Below the pieces are notes generated by a model. It saw only the letters and a list, made by a program, of their open reading frames with translations. It did no database searches and had not been told where the DNA came from. From NCBI GenBank assembly GCA_021773645.1, contig JAJFJU010000022.1, positions 1 through 37,781 on the forward strand: a stretch of 37,781 nt of DNA. The letters run 5' to 3'. Position 1 is the stretch's first letter; every line of letters begins with the position of its first letter. Both the position numbers and the translations under genes were made by a program. This document shows, one piece after another, positions 15,773 through 25,230 of the stretch. The DNA is from Gammaproteobacteria bacterium (GTDB lineage: Bacteria > Pseudomonadota > Gammaproteobacteria > HK1).

Positions 15773-17355
15773 CCGCTGCTTTTCAATCCGCCCAGGGCAC
15801 GTATCCGTTCCAGCACCCCTTCATGAGGCACGCTAGAGGCGTGGCTATCGGCAAGCCCCAAGGCACGGCGATAGTATTTCAATGCCGCTGCCCGCTGCCC
15901 CAAGTGGTCTAAACTGACCGCCAGATTAAAGGCGAAATCCGGATTCTCGTTAGCCCGCCGATAGGCCTCAAAATAAGCACCCTGCGCCTCAGCCCAACGC
16001 GACTGAGCAGCAAAAACATTACCCAGCGAGAAGTGCAGATGAGTGGAATCGGGCTCACGATCCAACAGCTGTTTGATACGACTCTCCCCCGCCACAGGAT
16101 CGAGCTTCTGATTCATACTCATCAGCGCCGTTTGGGCCAGGCTATCACGGGGGTTTTTACTCAGTAGATCGAGATAAATACGCCCAGCCTTTTCATTTTC
16201 ACCAGCGCCCAGCGCAATGGCCGCCATACCAAGCAAGGCATCACGATTAGCTGGCTGGCGTTTCAGGACTTTTTGATAGCCACTGCGTGCTGCAGCGTGA
16301 TCTCCTGCGCCATAGGCCGTATAGGCGGCGTTAAGCAAGGGATGGATACGATCCGGAGCCCGCCGTCGGGTAATACGGATTCCCTGAGAAGGGGTCAAAG
16401 CAGTGGGCGTGGCGGCGGCCACCAAGGCCGCTTCAAACTGTTCATCGCTAAGCGTGGGGGCAACTGCTGTAGCTACGGTTGCAGTTGCCTTCGCCTGCTT
16501 GGCAGCCACTACGGCCTCACGGCCTGGAGAGAGATCACCCTCAGCTGGCGGCTCGACTCCAGCAACCGTAGCCACTGGCTTAGTAGCCGGTGCTATCGTT
16601 ATGGCTGATGGCTGAGATGCTGGTGTGGGTACTGAAACCGCTGCCTGGGGCGGAAGTGGCCTGGGCGTAAAAGAGGCGGCTGGTTTCAAATTGGACCAGA
16701 GATAAAAACCACCACCACCCAGCCCGAATAGCACCAGCAAGCCAAGGCCGTACCAAAGACCAGCCTTGTTGCCGGCCGATGCCGGGGCCTTGGCAGCAAA
16801 CACCGCCTGTGCGGTGTCCTGAGAATCGGCCCACACTCGCTTGCGCGGGCTGGTTTCAGTATCTTCGCCCGCCTGTACTTCTGACTCGGGTTCTGCATCC
16901 CGCGAGCCATCTAAAATGGTCGTTGGGGCGGTCATTTGCCCAGTACCATCAAAATAATCGTTAACCGAACGACGGGCCGCGCGTGCTGAAGGCAAGGTCG
17001 CCGAAGTATCCTCTAGCGGAACATTGTGCTCACCGGAGAAAGACAGTGTCCCGTCCTGCTCCTCATCCATGCCGGGCAAACCCCGGTCCCCGCGCGCCTC
17101 GGCAATCTCTTCCTCTATCTCCAGGCTAAGAGAATCTGATAACTCTCGTTCGGCAGCGTCTGGATCTTTCTCAACGTCAGCGTCGAGAGCAGCCTCTTTA
17201 TCAGTTGCCACCTCCTCACTGGCCAATCTGGTATTAGTGGCCTCGAGTGGATCGAGGCTCAGCTCTGGGCTGGTATCGTTAGCATCCCCCTCACCACTGG
17301 CCCCCGCCTCCCGAGCCTTTTCCGCCTTTTTCAAGGCGTCCATCAGCAAGCTCAT
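15769..17355 (-). CDS. mshN: MshN-like TPR pilus assembly protein
   Basis: A 528-aa protein starting with MSLLMDALKKAEKAREAG, a signature N-terminus of MshN-type and related secretion TPR proteins. An acidic cytoplasmic stretch precedes one membrane span (GLWYGLGLLVLFGLGGGGFYLW, about residues 198-219), a Pro/Ala/Val-rich linker, and TPR repeats from about 345 to 515 (for example YTAYGAGDHAAARSGYQKVL). It likely acts in the periplasm to stabilise the secretin or recruit subunits. It overlaps the secretin gene (ATGA at 17352-17355) and the MshE gene by four bases each. Confidence 0.82.
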   Translation of the reverse strand: MSLLMDALKKAEKAREAGASGEGDANDTSPELSLDPLEATNTRLASEEVATDKEAALDADVEKDPDAAERELSDSLSLEIEEEIAEARGDRGLPGMDEEQDGTLSFSGEHNVPLEDTSATLPSARAARRSVNDYFDGTGQMTAPTTILDGSRDAEPESEVQAGEDTETSPRKRVWADSQDTAQAVFAAKAPASAGNKAGLWYGLGLLVLFGLGGGGFYLWSNLKPAASFTPRPLPPQAAVSVPTPASQPSAITIAPATKPVATVAGVEPPAEGDLSPGREAVVAAKQAKATATVATAVAPTLSDEQFEAALVAAATPTALTPSQGIRITRRRAPDRIHPLLNAAYTAYGAGDHAAARSGYQKVLKRQPANRDALLGMAAIALGAGENEKAGRIYLDLLSKNPRDSLAQTALMSMNQKLDPVAGESRIKQLLDREPDSTHLHFSLGNVFAAQSRWAEAQGAYFEAYRRANENPDFAFNLAVSLDHLGQRAAALKYYRRALGLADSHASSVPHEGVLERIRALGGLKSSG

Positions 17356-18992
17356 TTCGATTGCTCCTTAGGGAGCCCCGTCTGTGGCTTTGCTGATTTC
17401 AGATTTTCAGGCAGGAAACGCTGGAAATTGGTGAGATCTCCCGAAACGCTGGGGCTGCGGATCACTGTGGGGCGAAGGAAAATCACCAGCTCGGTTTTAG
17501 TGAAATCATTGTCACGGGATTTGAACAGTTCCCCAACGGGCCCATCCTGCTCGGACAGCACCGGCAAGCCACCCGTGTCCTTACGCACAGAGTCCTGCAT
17601 TAACCCCCCCAACACCGCGATCTGGCTACTCTGGAGCCTCAGCATAGATTCCATTTCACGCACTTGGATCACAGGGATGAGGTTAGCAACAGCTCCCAAA
17701 TCCGGATTGGGGTCAGCGACAGTAGTATCAGAACGGGTAATCGTCGGCCGAACATTAAGAACGATCTCATCGCTCGCACTGATCTGTGGAGTAATTGCCA
17801 TAACTAAACCCACGGGCACAGTATGAGCAGTTGTCGTAGTATTTATAATCGGTGGTGCACCGTCTACGGGAACTGTTTCAGTTTCTACGCTAAAGAAAAC
17901 CAGATTTTCCACGACCTTGAAGATCGCAGTCTGATTATTGAGTACCATGATCTTCGGGCTGGAAAGCACCCGAACATCACCAAACTCCTTGAGCAGACGA
18001 ACGGTCAGAGAGAAATCCTGTTTCTCCCCAGCCTTGTCCGTATTGTCAAATATTGCTGTCGCAAAGGCCGTGCCAGGAATACCACCGGGGCCTAGAACAA
18101 GACTGCTAGCAGCGCCCGCAAGGACTTCAAAATCAATACCCGATTGGTAAGCATCGTTTAGCTCCACCTCGACAATAGTAGCCTCCATCATGACTTGCCG
18201 ACGCACGCTACCCAACACCTTGTCTAAATAATCCTGTACCTTGGCATGTTGCCGTTCGGTAGCCGAGATGGCGATAACGCCGGATTCCGGGTTGGGAATA
18301 ACCATACCCTCATCTATTTCAACATCGTCGTTACCAGACAGAGGATTTACGGTCGCAGCAAGGATCTGCCGCAAGCTGGTCGCCAATGTCTCCCAGAAGT
18401 GATGCTTGGAGGAACTGCTCACCTCCGTAGCAGAGTTATTATTTCCCCCTCCGCCACCACCGCCTTCACTATCACTACCGGTGGTTGCGATCTGGGTCGC
18501 CACACTCACACTCCCCTCGGTATCCCGTGACATATTGACGTAATCCACGGTGTAGGTTTTGAGATAGGGCCGGTCCGGGGTGATGAGCAGAGCCTTGTTC
18601 TGAATCTGGTAGCGCAGATCGATGAGCCGCGAGAGCCGATCGAGGATCTGTGGCAGGGTCTGGTCGATGGCATTAAGGGTGACGTTGCCAGTAATACCGG
18701 GGTGAATATCTACATCTCGCTTGGCATCGCGCGCCAGCGCAAACAGCAGCTCACGGACTGGCACGTTATCCACTACCACGGTGTAGGTTTCTGCGCGGGG
18801 CGTAGCTTTCGGTGCCGGCAATATGGGGGCTTGCATTACCGGTTGTGGAATTACCGGAGGGGCCGCATGGGTGGTCGCTATGTGGCCGGCAGAGGGCTCC
18901 CGGGGTTTCGGCGGGGGGGTTGTGCAGGCGGACACCAGGCTTGCACCCAGCAACAAGACCAAGACTCGCCACCATCCAGACTGATTGCGCAC
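17352..18992 (-). CDS. mshL: MshL-type outer-membrane secretin
   Basis: A 546-aa lipoprotein secretin through which the fibre leaves the cell. The signal peptide ends in a lipobox (LVSAC), with Cys23 the lipidated residue. An STN-like domain (VVVDNVPVRELLFALARDAKRD) is followed by TYTVDYVNMSRD, a hallmark of MshL, then a Gly/Asn/Ser-rich insertion and the C-terminal secretin beta domain with VEVELNDAYQSGIDF, VLSSPKIMVLNNQTA and VGELFKSR. The start is GTG 18992, with GGGAG seven to eight bases upstream; an ATG closer by is out of frame. The 133-nt gap to the MshM gene has no recognisable promoter or terminator. Confidence 0.93.
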   Translation of the reverse strand: MRNQSGWWRVLVLLLGASLVSACTTPPPKPREPSAGHIATTHAAPPVIPQPVMQAPILPAPKATPRAETYTVVVDNVPVRELLFALARDAKRDVDIHPGITGNVTLNAIDQTLPQILDRLSRLIDLRYQIQNKALLITPDRPYLKTYTVDYVNMSRDTEGSVSVATQIATTGSDSEGGGGGGGNNNSATEVSSSSKHHFWETLATSLRQILAATVNPLSGNDDVEIDEGMVIPNPESGVIAISATERQHAKVQDYLDKVLGSVRRQVMMEATIVEVELNDAYQSGIDFEVLAGAASSLVLGPGGIPGTAFATAIFDNTDKAGEKQDFSLTVRLLKEFGDVRVLSSPKIMVLNNQTAIFKVVENLVFFSVETETVPVDGAPPIINTTTTAHTVPVGLVMAITPQISASDEIVLNVRPTITRSDTTVADPNPDLGAVANLIPVIQVREMESMLRLQSSQIAVLGGLMQDSVRKDTGGLPVLSEQDGPVGELFKSRDNDFTKTELVIFLRPTVIRSPSVSGDLTNFQRFLPENLKSAKPQTGLPKEQSK

Positions 18993-19125
18993 CGCATTTC
19001 TCCCTAAAACTCTAAAAGGCCAATTGCCCCTAATCGTTATCGCTATATTAGTCCGCTAAAAGAATGACTTATAACAGACTCTTCCCTAAATGGGCTAGCT
19101 CATCATACGCCAGCGCCTAAGCATT

Positions 19126-20766
19126 TCAACCAAGGGTCTCGATATCCCGGATATTACGGATGAAGGGCTTGTGCCGCTGCAGGCCATGAGGCAATGCCGC
19201 CAAGGCCCGACGGGCAAGGAACATTGAGGGAAATTCATTATACAAAACGCCGAAACCGGGCAACCCACGGATTACGGTCGGGTAGACATAGATCTGTTGC
19301 AGATTGTTACGCCGCCGCCAGCGCCCAAGAAATTCTTCCAGATGGGCTCGCTGTGCTTGTTTAGTGACCAATAGCTGAATACTGTAATGGTTGCCATTGG
19401 CAACCTGTAACCAAGCCTTACTGGCCTGCAGGCGCTGGTTAACCAGATCCTCCTTCACCACGACATTCTTGGCCCGCGGCGCTAAGGCCACGGTGCTTAC
19501 GTCCGCGATGATCGGCGGCTTAGCAGCAACGGGTGGCTGCTTCACCACAGGCGGCACTTTCTCCAATGCAATAGCTGGTGGCGCTATCGGCAAGGCAATT
19601 TTCTCAGGGATAACGGCTGGCTCAGAAGCTGAAGCTGGAAGCGGTGCCAATGCCGGTGCTGGTGCTGAAAGCTTTTCCACCACTATTGGTGCCACAGGCG
19701 TTGGCGCGGGTGTTACCGGAACGGCGACCTCTACGTTACGTGCAACAACGACCGCTTCGGCGGGTGGCTGCTGCTGAGGCAATATCTTGCTTGGCACGGC
19801 CGCTTCAACCGTGGGGGGCGCGCCCAATGCCTGGGATGCCAGCGCATTATCCTGCAAGCCAAACCCTACTGGCCACAGCGTGATCCCGAGGCTAAGGACG
19901 ATGAGAATCAGACCACTTGCAAACACCAACTCCGGCATACGACTACGCCGTGTCGACTTGCCAAATTCGGTATCGCGTATCGCCACCTGCACGTACTTTA
20001 CCGAGATGTCGTGGACCCCAGCAGCAAAAGCAGCCAGCAGGCATTTATCCCCCAAGATGTTAATCCGCCGTATCAAACCCTCAGACGCCCGTGCAATTTT
20101 CCGGCAAGCCCGTTTTCCAAAAAGCTCGGGGCCACGATAGCCCGCGGCGCGTAAACGAAAATTGAGATAGGCGCGGATCTCTGGCTCAGTCAACGGCGCC
20201 AAGTTAAAGCTGTGTACTATGCGCTCACGTAACTGACGGATATTCTCTGCATCCAGATTTTGCTCTAACTCCGGCTGACCAAAGAGCACGATCTGCAGCA
20301 ATTTATTGTGTTGGGTTTCGAGGTTGCTAAGCAGACGAATTTCTTCCAGGGTATCAAGGCGCATGCCCTGCGCCTCTTCCACAAAAACCACCACATGGCG
20401 CTTGGCCGCATGCCTTTCCAGTAGCCCTTGTTGCAGTTGCTGCATCACTTCCAGACGATTGGCGTCGGCCGCTACATCCAGCTTCAGCTCCAGGGCAATA
20501 GCGCGCGGGATGTCTTCTGGCAGAATGCTGGGATTGGCGAGATAAACGATCTCTACATGCTCGGGGAGGCGCTCCTCCAGCATCCGCGAGAGCATGGTCT
20601 TACCACTGCCCACCTCACCCACCACCTTGACGATGCCATCGCCATTGGTGACCGCATAAATCAGCGCCTCCAATACCTCACCGCGCGCGCCGCCTGGGTA
20701 GAACAGACGCGTGTCCGGGGTGATCTTGAAGGGAGCTTGGTCGAGTCCGAAGTGTTCGTAATACAT
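19126..20766 (-). CDS. mshM: MshM/ExeA-like AAA ATPase with C-terminal SPOR-like domain
   Basis: A 546-aa protein. Residues 1 to about 270 form an ExeA/MshM-type AAA ATPase (MYYEHFGLDQAPFKITPD; Walker A GEVGSGKT; VVVFVEEAQGM as Walker B; sensor region LLSNLETQHNKLLQIVLFGQPE). One span follows (LVFASGLILIVLSLGITLWP), then about 150 residues of Pro/Ala/Val linker, and an end domain (HYSIQLLVTKQAQ...GLPGFGVLYNEF...RNIRDIE) that resembles the DamX SPOR domain, which binds denuded peptidoglycan. It probably opens or marks the cell wall for secretin insertion. Vibrio MshM lacks the tail. ATG 20766 overlaps the regulator stop as TGATG. Confidence 0.85.
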   Translation of the reverse strand: MYYEHFGLDQAPFKITPDTRLFYPGGARGEVLEALIYAVTNGDGIVKVVGEVGSGKTMLSRMLEERLPEHVEIVYLANPSILPEDIPRAIALELKLDVAADANRLEVMQQLQQGLLERHAAKRHVVVFVEEAQGMRLDTLEEIRLLSNLETQHNKLLQIVLFGQPELEQNLDAENIRQLRERIVHSFNLAPLTEPEIRAYLNFRLRAAGYRGPELFGKRACRKIARASEGLIRRINILGDKCLLAAFAAGVHDISVKYVQVAIRDTEFGKSTRRSRMPELVFASGLILIVLSLGITLWPVGFGLQDNALASQALGAPPTVEAAVPSKILPQQQPPAEAVVVARNVEVAVPVTPAPTPVAPIVVEKLSAPAPALAPLPASASEPAVIPEKIALPIAPPAIALEKVPPVVKQPPVAAKPPIIADVSTVALAPRAKNVVVKEDLVNQRLQASKAWLQVANGNHYSIQLLVTKQAQRAHLEEFLGRWRRRNNLQQIYVYPTVIRGLPGFGVLYNEFPSMFLARRALAALPHGLQRHKPFIRNIRDIETLG

Positions 20767-22190
20767 CAATTTTCCACGCTATTGGACAGGCGTTGCATGC
20801 GACTATAGAGCGTAGTGCGATTTATGCCCAACAGTCGCGCCGCCTTACTCAGATTGCCGCTACACATTTTCATTGCCGCATTAATATAACGCTGTTCCCA
20901 GACCCCCAACACCTCATCAAGGCGAAAACAGCCCGCACGCATCTGCTGACGGGTCAGATCGTCCACAGATTCCTGGATGTCGGCGAACAGATCGAGTTCC
21001 GCCTCGAGCTCCGTAAGCCCTACCTCTAGCCCTGGATACTTGGCACCCAGACGAATAACGATATTACGTAACTCGCGCACATTGCCTGGAAAGGTGTAGC
21101 TCTCCAGACGCTGCTCGGCGGCCTCATCCAGGCGAAAGGGTATAACCTTTTCCGCATACAGTTGGCGAAAGTATGCCAGCAACATCAGCGCATCGTGTTC
21201 ACGCTCGCGCAGCGAAGGCACGACCAGCGTCAAAACCCCAAGACGATGATAGAGATCCTGGCGGAAATTACCCGCGCGAATCTCTTCCAGTAATTCACGA
21301 TTAGTCGCCGCCACCACCCGAGCCTTAGTGGTACGCGGATGCGTTTCCCCTAAACGATAATATTCGCCATTTTCTAACACCCGCAGGAGTTTGGGCTGAA
21401 GTTCGATGGGAAATTCACCAATCTCATCAAGAAATAACGTGCCCGCCCCGGCGTCCTCAAAAAAACCCGCGCGCGCGGTGGTGGCACCGGTGAAGGCGCC
21501 ACGAGCATGACCAAATATCTGCGCTTCCAGTAATTCTGGGCTGAAGGCCGCGCAATTGAGGGTAATAAGGGGTTCGCTGGACCGTCCACTGCGTCGGTGC
21601 AATTCCTCTGCCACCAGCTCCTTACCGGTGCCCGATTCGCCCTCAATGAGCACGGGAAAAGGGGTGTCGGCATATTGCAGGATCTGCGCCCGCAAACCGG
21701 CCATTGCCGCACTCTCGCCCATTAGGCGATCAGCAGGCTCAGCACGCTCCACATCCTGCTGTTCAGCGTCCAGCATCATTAGCTGATGCTGGAGACGGGC
21801 CCGCAGTAAATCCGGCTCACAAGGTTTGGGAATAAAATCCACCGCACCCAGGGTAAGGGCATGATGAATATTGGCGCGATCACTCTGCCCTGAGAGCACC
21901 AAAATCTTCATCTGAGCACTGACCGCAAGCAGTTCACTGATAAGGGCAAAACCCTCATCCGGAGTATGAGGCTCAGGCGGCAACCCAAGATCGACTAACG
22001 CCAACAAGGGATTCGGATCGGGCTTTTCCAACAGACCCATGGCCTCTCGCCGGCTAGCCGCCTGATAAACGCAGAAGTCTTCTTTGAGGACCCACGCCAG
22101 GGATTTGCAGATCAGCGGGTCGTCATCAACGAGCAACAGTCCCGGAAGGATCGGAGGCTCTGCCCTTTGTCCACTGGAACCTGCCTGCAT
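20766..22190 (-). CDS. PrsR-like NtrC-family sigma-54 response regulator
   Basis: A 474-aa transcription activator. The receiver domain (residues 15-135) has the acidic DDD and phospho-acceptor Asp67 in LVDLGLPPEP; the long PPEPHTPDEG loop after it is shared with PrsR of PEP-CTERM loci. The AAA+ domain has Walker A GESGTGKE, the sigma-54 contact loop GAFTGA and Walker B LFLDEIGE. The C-terminus is a Fis-type helix-turn-helix (KAARLLGINRTTLYSRMQRL). GAGGAG sits seven bases before ATG 22190; GTG 22193 is an alternative. It heads the pilus operon, 46 nt after ahcY with no clear promoter between. The likely target is the promoter at 2656-2671; the likely kinase is at 5834-7534. Confidence 0.92.
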   Translation of the reverse strand: MQAGSSGQRAEPPILPGLLLVDDDPLICKSLAWVLKEDFCVYQAASRREAMGLLEKPDPNPLLALVDLGLPPEPHTPDEGFALISELLAVSAQMKILVLSGQSDRANIHHALTLGAVDFIPKPCEPDLLRARLQHQLMMLDAEQQDVERAEPADRLMGESAAMAGLRAQILQYADTPFPVLIEGESGTGKELVAEELHRRSGRSSEPLITLNCAAFSPELLEAQIFGHARGAFTGATTARAGFFEDAGAGTLFLDEIGEFPIELQPKLLRVLENGEYYRLGETHPRTTKARVVAATNRELLEEIRAGNFRQDLYHRLGVLTLVVPSLREREHDALMLLAYFRQLYAEKVIPFRLDEAAEQRLESYTFPGNVRELRNIVIRLGAKYPGLEVGLTELEAELDLFADIQESVDDLTRQQMRAGCFRLDEVLGVWEQRYINAAMKMCSGNLSKAARLLGINRTTLYSRMQRLSNSVEN

Positions 22191-22236
22191 CACTTAGCTC
22201 CTCGGGTAAAAGGCTCGCACGCCCTACGCCACCCTT

Positions 22237-23550
22237 TTAGTAACGATAGTACTCGGGCTTGAACGGCCCCTCGGGAGAGAGCCGCAGATAATCGGCCTGT
22301 TCTTTGGTCAGCGTGGTGAGCTGTGCACCGAGTTTGCCCAAGTGCAGCCTGGCTACCTTCTCATCCAGCTGCTTGGGCAATACATAGACTTCAAGCCCAT
22401 ATTTTTCCGTGTTTTGCCACAACTCGATCTGTGCCAACACCTGATTGGTGAAGGAATTGGACATTACGAAGCTGGGATGGCCCGTGGCACAACCCAGATT
22501 GATTAGACGCCCCTGAGCCAGCACGATGATTTTCTTGCCATCGGGGAAAACCACGTGGTCCACCTGGGGTTTGATGTTATCCCAGGTGTAATTCTCCAGG
22601 GAGGCTACGTCGATTTCGGAATCAAAGTGGCCAATGTTGCAAACGATGGCATCGTTTTTCATTGCGGCCATATGTTCATGAGTGATCACCCGCAGGTTAC
22701 CGGTGGCGGTAACGAAGATATCACCGTTGGCAGCAGCCTCTTCCATGGTGACCACGCGATAGCCTTCCATCGCCGCCTGTAGTGCGCAGATGGGATCGAT
22801 TTCCGTCACCCAGACCATGGCACCGAGGCCACGCAGGGACTGCGCGCAGCCCTTTCCCACATCACCGTAACCCGCGACCACCGCAATCTTGCCGGCAATC
22901 ATCACGTCGGTAGCGCGCTTGAGGCCATCAACCAGGGATTCGCGGCAACCATAAAGGTTGTCGAACTTGGATTTGGTCACTGAATCATTGACGTTAAACG
23001 CGGGCACCTTAAGGCTGCCCTCGCGCATCATTTCATACAGCCGGTGCACACCAGTGGTGGTCTCCTCCGACAGGCCGCGCACATCTTCCAATAGCTCCGG
23101 ATATTTCTCATGCATGATCTGGGTCAGGTCACCACCATCGTCCAGAATCATATTCGGATGCCAGCCATCGGGACCGTGGATGGTCTGCTCAATACACCAC
23201 CAGAATTCCTCCTCACTCTCTCCCTTCCAGGCAAACACAGGAATGCCTACCTCGGCCATCGCCGCCGCGGCCTGATCCTGAGTAGAAAAGATATTGCAGG
23301 AAGACCAACGCACCTCGGCCCCCAGATCCACCAGGGTCTCCATCAGTACCGCAGTCTGGATAGTCATGTGCAGACAACCCGCGATACGCGCACCGGCCAA
23401 GGGGGTTTTCCCCTTGTATTCCTCGCGCAGGGCCATCAGCCCAGGCATTTCGCCCTCGGCAATGCTGGTTTCTTTACGACCCCATGCCGCCAGACTGATG
23501 TCGGCAATCTTGTAATCAGACTCTGTCTTCAATTCTGCTTGGCTGCTCAT
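22237..23550 (-). CDS. ahcY: S-adenosyl-L-homocysteine hydrolase
   Basis: A cytoplasmic NAD-dependent enzyme of 437 aa that splits S-adenosylhomocysteine into adenosine and homocysteine, removing the product inhibitor of methyl transfers. It shows [12 protein letters not shown] at the N-terminus, the NAD fold [30 protein letters not shown], and the C-terminal [20 protein letters not shown]...YYRY. Length is normal for the bacterial form without the 40-residue insert. ATG 23550 is preferred because GAGGGA lies nine bases upstream; ATG 23559 would abut it. It begins 14 nt after metK, so the two form an operon. No SAH riboswitch is present before it. Confidence 0.97.
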   Translation of the reverse strand: MSSQAELKTESDYKIADISLAAWGRKETSIAEGEMPGLMALREEYKGKTPLAGARIAGCLHMTIQTAVLMETLVDLGAEVRWSSCNIFSTQDQAAAAMAEVGIPVFAWKGESEEEFWWCIEQTIHGPDGWHPNMILDDGGDLTQIMHEKYPELLEDVRGLSEETTTGVHRLYEMMREGSLKVPAFNVNDSVTKSKFDNLYGCRESLVDGLKRATDVMIAGKIAVVAGYGDVGKGCAQSLRGLGAMVWVTEIDPICALQAAMEGYRVVTMEEAAANGDIFVTATGNLRVITHEHMAAMKNDAIVCNIGHFDSEIDVASLENYTWDNIKPQVDHVVFPDGKKIIVLAQGRLINLGCATGHPSFVMSNSFTNQVLAQIELWQNTEKYGLEVYVLPKQLDEKVARLHLGKLGAQLTTLTKEQADYLRLSPEGPFKPEYYRY

Positions 23551-23564
23551 TTTTACCATTCCCT

Positions 23565-24725
23565 CTACAAGCCGGCGGCGTCGCGCAGTGCCTCGGCCTT
23601 ATCAGTACGTTCCCAAGTGAAATCCGCTTCCTCACGACCAAAATGTCCGTAAGCGGCCGTCGCGGCATAGATCGGTCGCAGCAGATCCAGCATCTGTACG
23701 ATGCCCCGGGGCTTGAGGTCAAAGTGCTCGGCCACCAAATTGCCAATTTTTTCATCGGAGATTTTCCCGGTGCCGAAGGTCTCGATGCAGACCGAAGTCG
23801 GCTCGGCCACGCCAATGGCATAGGAAACCTGTACTTCACAGCGCTCTGCCAGACCCGCAGCAACAATATTTTTTGCCACGTAACGGCAAGCATAAGCGGC
23901 AGAACGATCTACCTTGGACGGGTCCTTACCGGAGAAGGCACCACCGCCATGGCGAGCCAGCCCACCGTAAGTATCAACGATGATCTTGCGTCCGGTCAGG
24001 CCGCAATCCCCTACCGGACCACCAGTGACGAAGCGCCCCGTAGGATTGATGTGAATGCGAGTCTCTTTATCAAGCCACTCTTTGGGAAGCACAGGATTGA
24101 TGATCTCATCCCGCACCGCCTCATGCAGCTGTTCATTACTGATATCCGGATTGTGCTGGGTAGAAAGCACCACGGCGGTAATGGCCTCGGGCTTGCCATC
24201 CACATAACGCATGGTCACCTGGCTTTTGGCATCGGGGCGCAGCCACGGCAAGGTGCCGTTCTTGCGCAGCTCGGCCTGGCGCTGCACCAAACGATGGGCA
24301 AAGGTAATGGGGGCCGGCATCAACACCTCGGTCTCGTTGCTGGCATAACCGAACATCATGCCCTGATCCCCGGCACCCTGCTCATGGTCCTCGGAGGCAT
24401 CCACACCCTGGGCAATATCGGCCGACTGTTTGCCGATGGCGGTAATGACCGCGCAGCTCTCCCAGTCAAAACCGATGGAGGGATCGTCATAGCCGATGGT
24501 CTTGAGACGCTGACGCACCACCTCTTCAAGATCCACCCAAGCGCTGGTGGTTACCTCGCCGGCGAGCAACACCATGCCGGTCTTAACCAGGGTTTCGCAG
24601 GCCACCCGGCCATTCTTATCTAATTCCAGAATCGCATCGAGAACCGCATCTGAAATCTGATCTGCCACCTTATCCGGGTGGCCTTCCGATACCGATTCGG
24701 AAGTGAGCAATTGTTCCTGGGCCAT
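23565..24725 (-). CDS. metK: S-adenosylmethionine synthetase
   Basis: A 386-aa cytoplasmic enzyme making S-adenosylmethionine from methionine and ATP. Hallmarks are [17 protein letters not shown] near the N-terminus (His and Asp bind ATP and metal), [12 protein letters not shown] in the middle, and the P-loop-like [19 protein letters not shown]. Length matches the family (about 384). The start at ATG 24725 has GAGG five to six bases upstream; the frame stays open to 25058 but that extension has no family similarity. It heads the metK-ahcY operon. A perfect 7-bp hairpin lies in its leader at 24757-24774. Confidence 0.97.
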   Translation of the reverse strand: MAQEQLLTSESVSEGHPDKVADQISDAVLDAILELDKNGRVACETLVKTGMVLLAGEVTTSAWVDLEEVVRQRLKTIGYDDPSIGFDWESCAVITAIGKQSADIAQGVDASEDHEQGAGDQGMMFGYASNETEVLMPAPITFAHRLVQRQAELRKNGTLPWLRPDAKSQVTMRYVDGKPEAITAVVLSTQHNPDISNEQLHEAVRDEIINPVLPKEWLDKETRIHINPTGRFVTGGPVGDCGLTGRKIIVDTYGGLARHGGGAFSGKDPSKVDRSAAYACRYVAKNIVAAGLAERCEVQVSYAIGVAEPTSVCIETFGTGKISDEKIGNLVAEHFDLKPRGIVQMLDLLRPIYAATAAYGHFGREEADFTWERTDKAEALRDAAGL

Positions 24726-24756
24726 AATTACCTCTATATATAACAGTATTGAAAAT

Positions 24757-24774
24757 GACGGGCACCGGCCCGTC
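24757..24774 (-). promoter_or_regulatory. Hairpin in the metK leader
   Basis: On the minus strand GACGGGC-CGGT-GCCCGTC is a perfect 7-bp stem with a 4-base loop, followed by ATTTTC. It ends about 30 bases before the metK start. It could be a weak attenuator or an mRNA-stabilising stem; the short T-run argues against a full terminator. Confidence 0.35.
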
Positions 24775-24884
24775 CGTGCCGTAGTGTATTCGGCATATAA
24801 ACAGAAAAGTTTAACACGAGCCTCATGGCACACTGATACGACAACTTCACTAAACACCCTTATCCAGCCCCGTATGCACATACG

Positions 24885-24917
24885 ACGCAAACGCCGCTTT
24901 TTTCCCCGAGTTTGCGT
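24885..24917. repeat. Inverted repeat in the metK/tkt intergenic region
   Basis: ACGCAAAC and GTTTGCGT form a perfect 8-bp inverted repeat separated by 17 bases that include a run of seven T. It lies about 160 bp before metK and about 315 bp before tkt. It may be a regulator site; the role is unknown. Confidence 0.4.
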
Positions 24918-25230
24918 ATTCGCTGAGGCTGAGAGAAAATGGGCGTTTCGAGTAACCAGGATGGCAAGTTGCGCTATTTGCGCCATACAGCCAATCCGAA
25001 TATGGATAGAGCGACTTGCCCAGTATTTGGGGCCCGCTCGCTCCCATGCAACAGGCAAAGCACGCTACCACGCCGCGGCCTGTCACTTTAGAGATTACGA
25101 ACAGCCTTCGCCCACCGGACGATGGCCCCGGCTTTGCGCTCTACTTTAAAGGTAGGCGACACCCGGAAGGCCACCAATCAGTGAGCGCTGACTACAAATG
25201 AAGACCACCGCAATCGCCAGGAGAAATAAC

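Larger units (their letters stand above)
24726..25230. other. 505-bp divergent intergenic region between metK and tkt
   Basis: No gene is supportable here. Two structures stand out. GACGGGC (24757-24763) pairs with GCCCGTC (24768-24774), a 7-bp stem with a 4-base loop close before metK. ACGCAAAC (24885-24892) pairs with GTTTGCGT (24910-24917) across 17 bases. A partial palindrome, GTnAGCGCTnAC, lies near 25182. Promoters for metK and tkt must both lie here, but I could not place either with confidence. I found no match to the SAH or SAM-I riboswitch cores. Confidence 0.5.

Noticed and set aside
23643-24623. Plus-strand open frame of 326 codons opposite metK
   Set aside because: Antisense shadow of a clearly conserved gene, with no recognisable domain and His/Gly-rich content typical of reverse-frame translation.
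24726-25058. In-frame N-terminal extension of metK of about 110 codons
   Set aside because: It has no similarity to MetK, which starts at [16 protein letters not shown] with a good ribosome site; the extension is low-complexity translation of intergenic DNA.
24726-25230. SAH or SAM riboswitch before metK-ahcY
   Set aside because: The conserved cores (such as CCGAGGAGCG with CCAGGCTCGG) were sought on the minus strand and not found.
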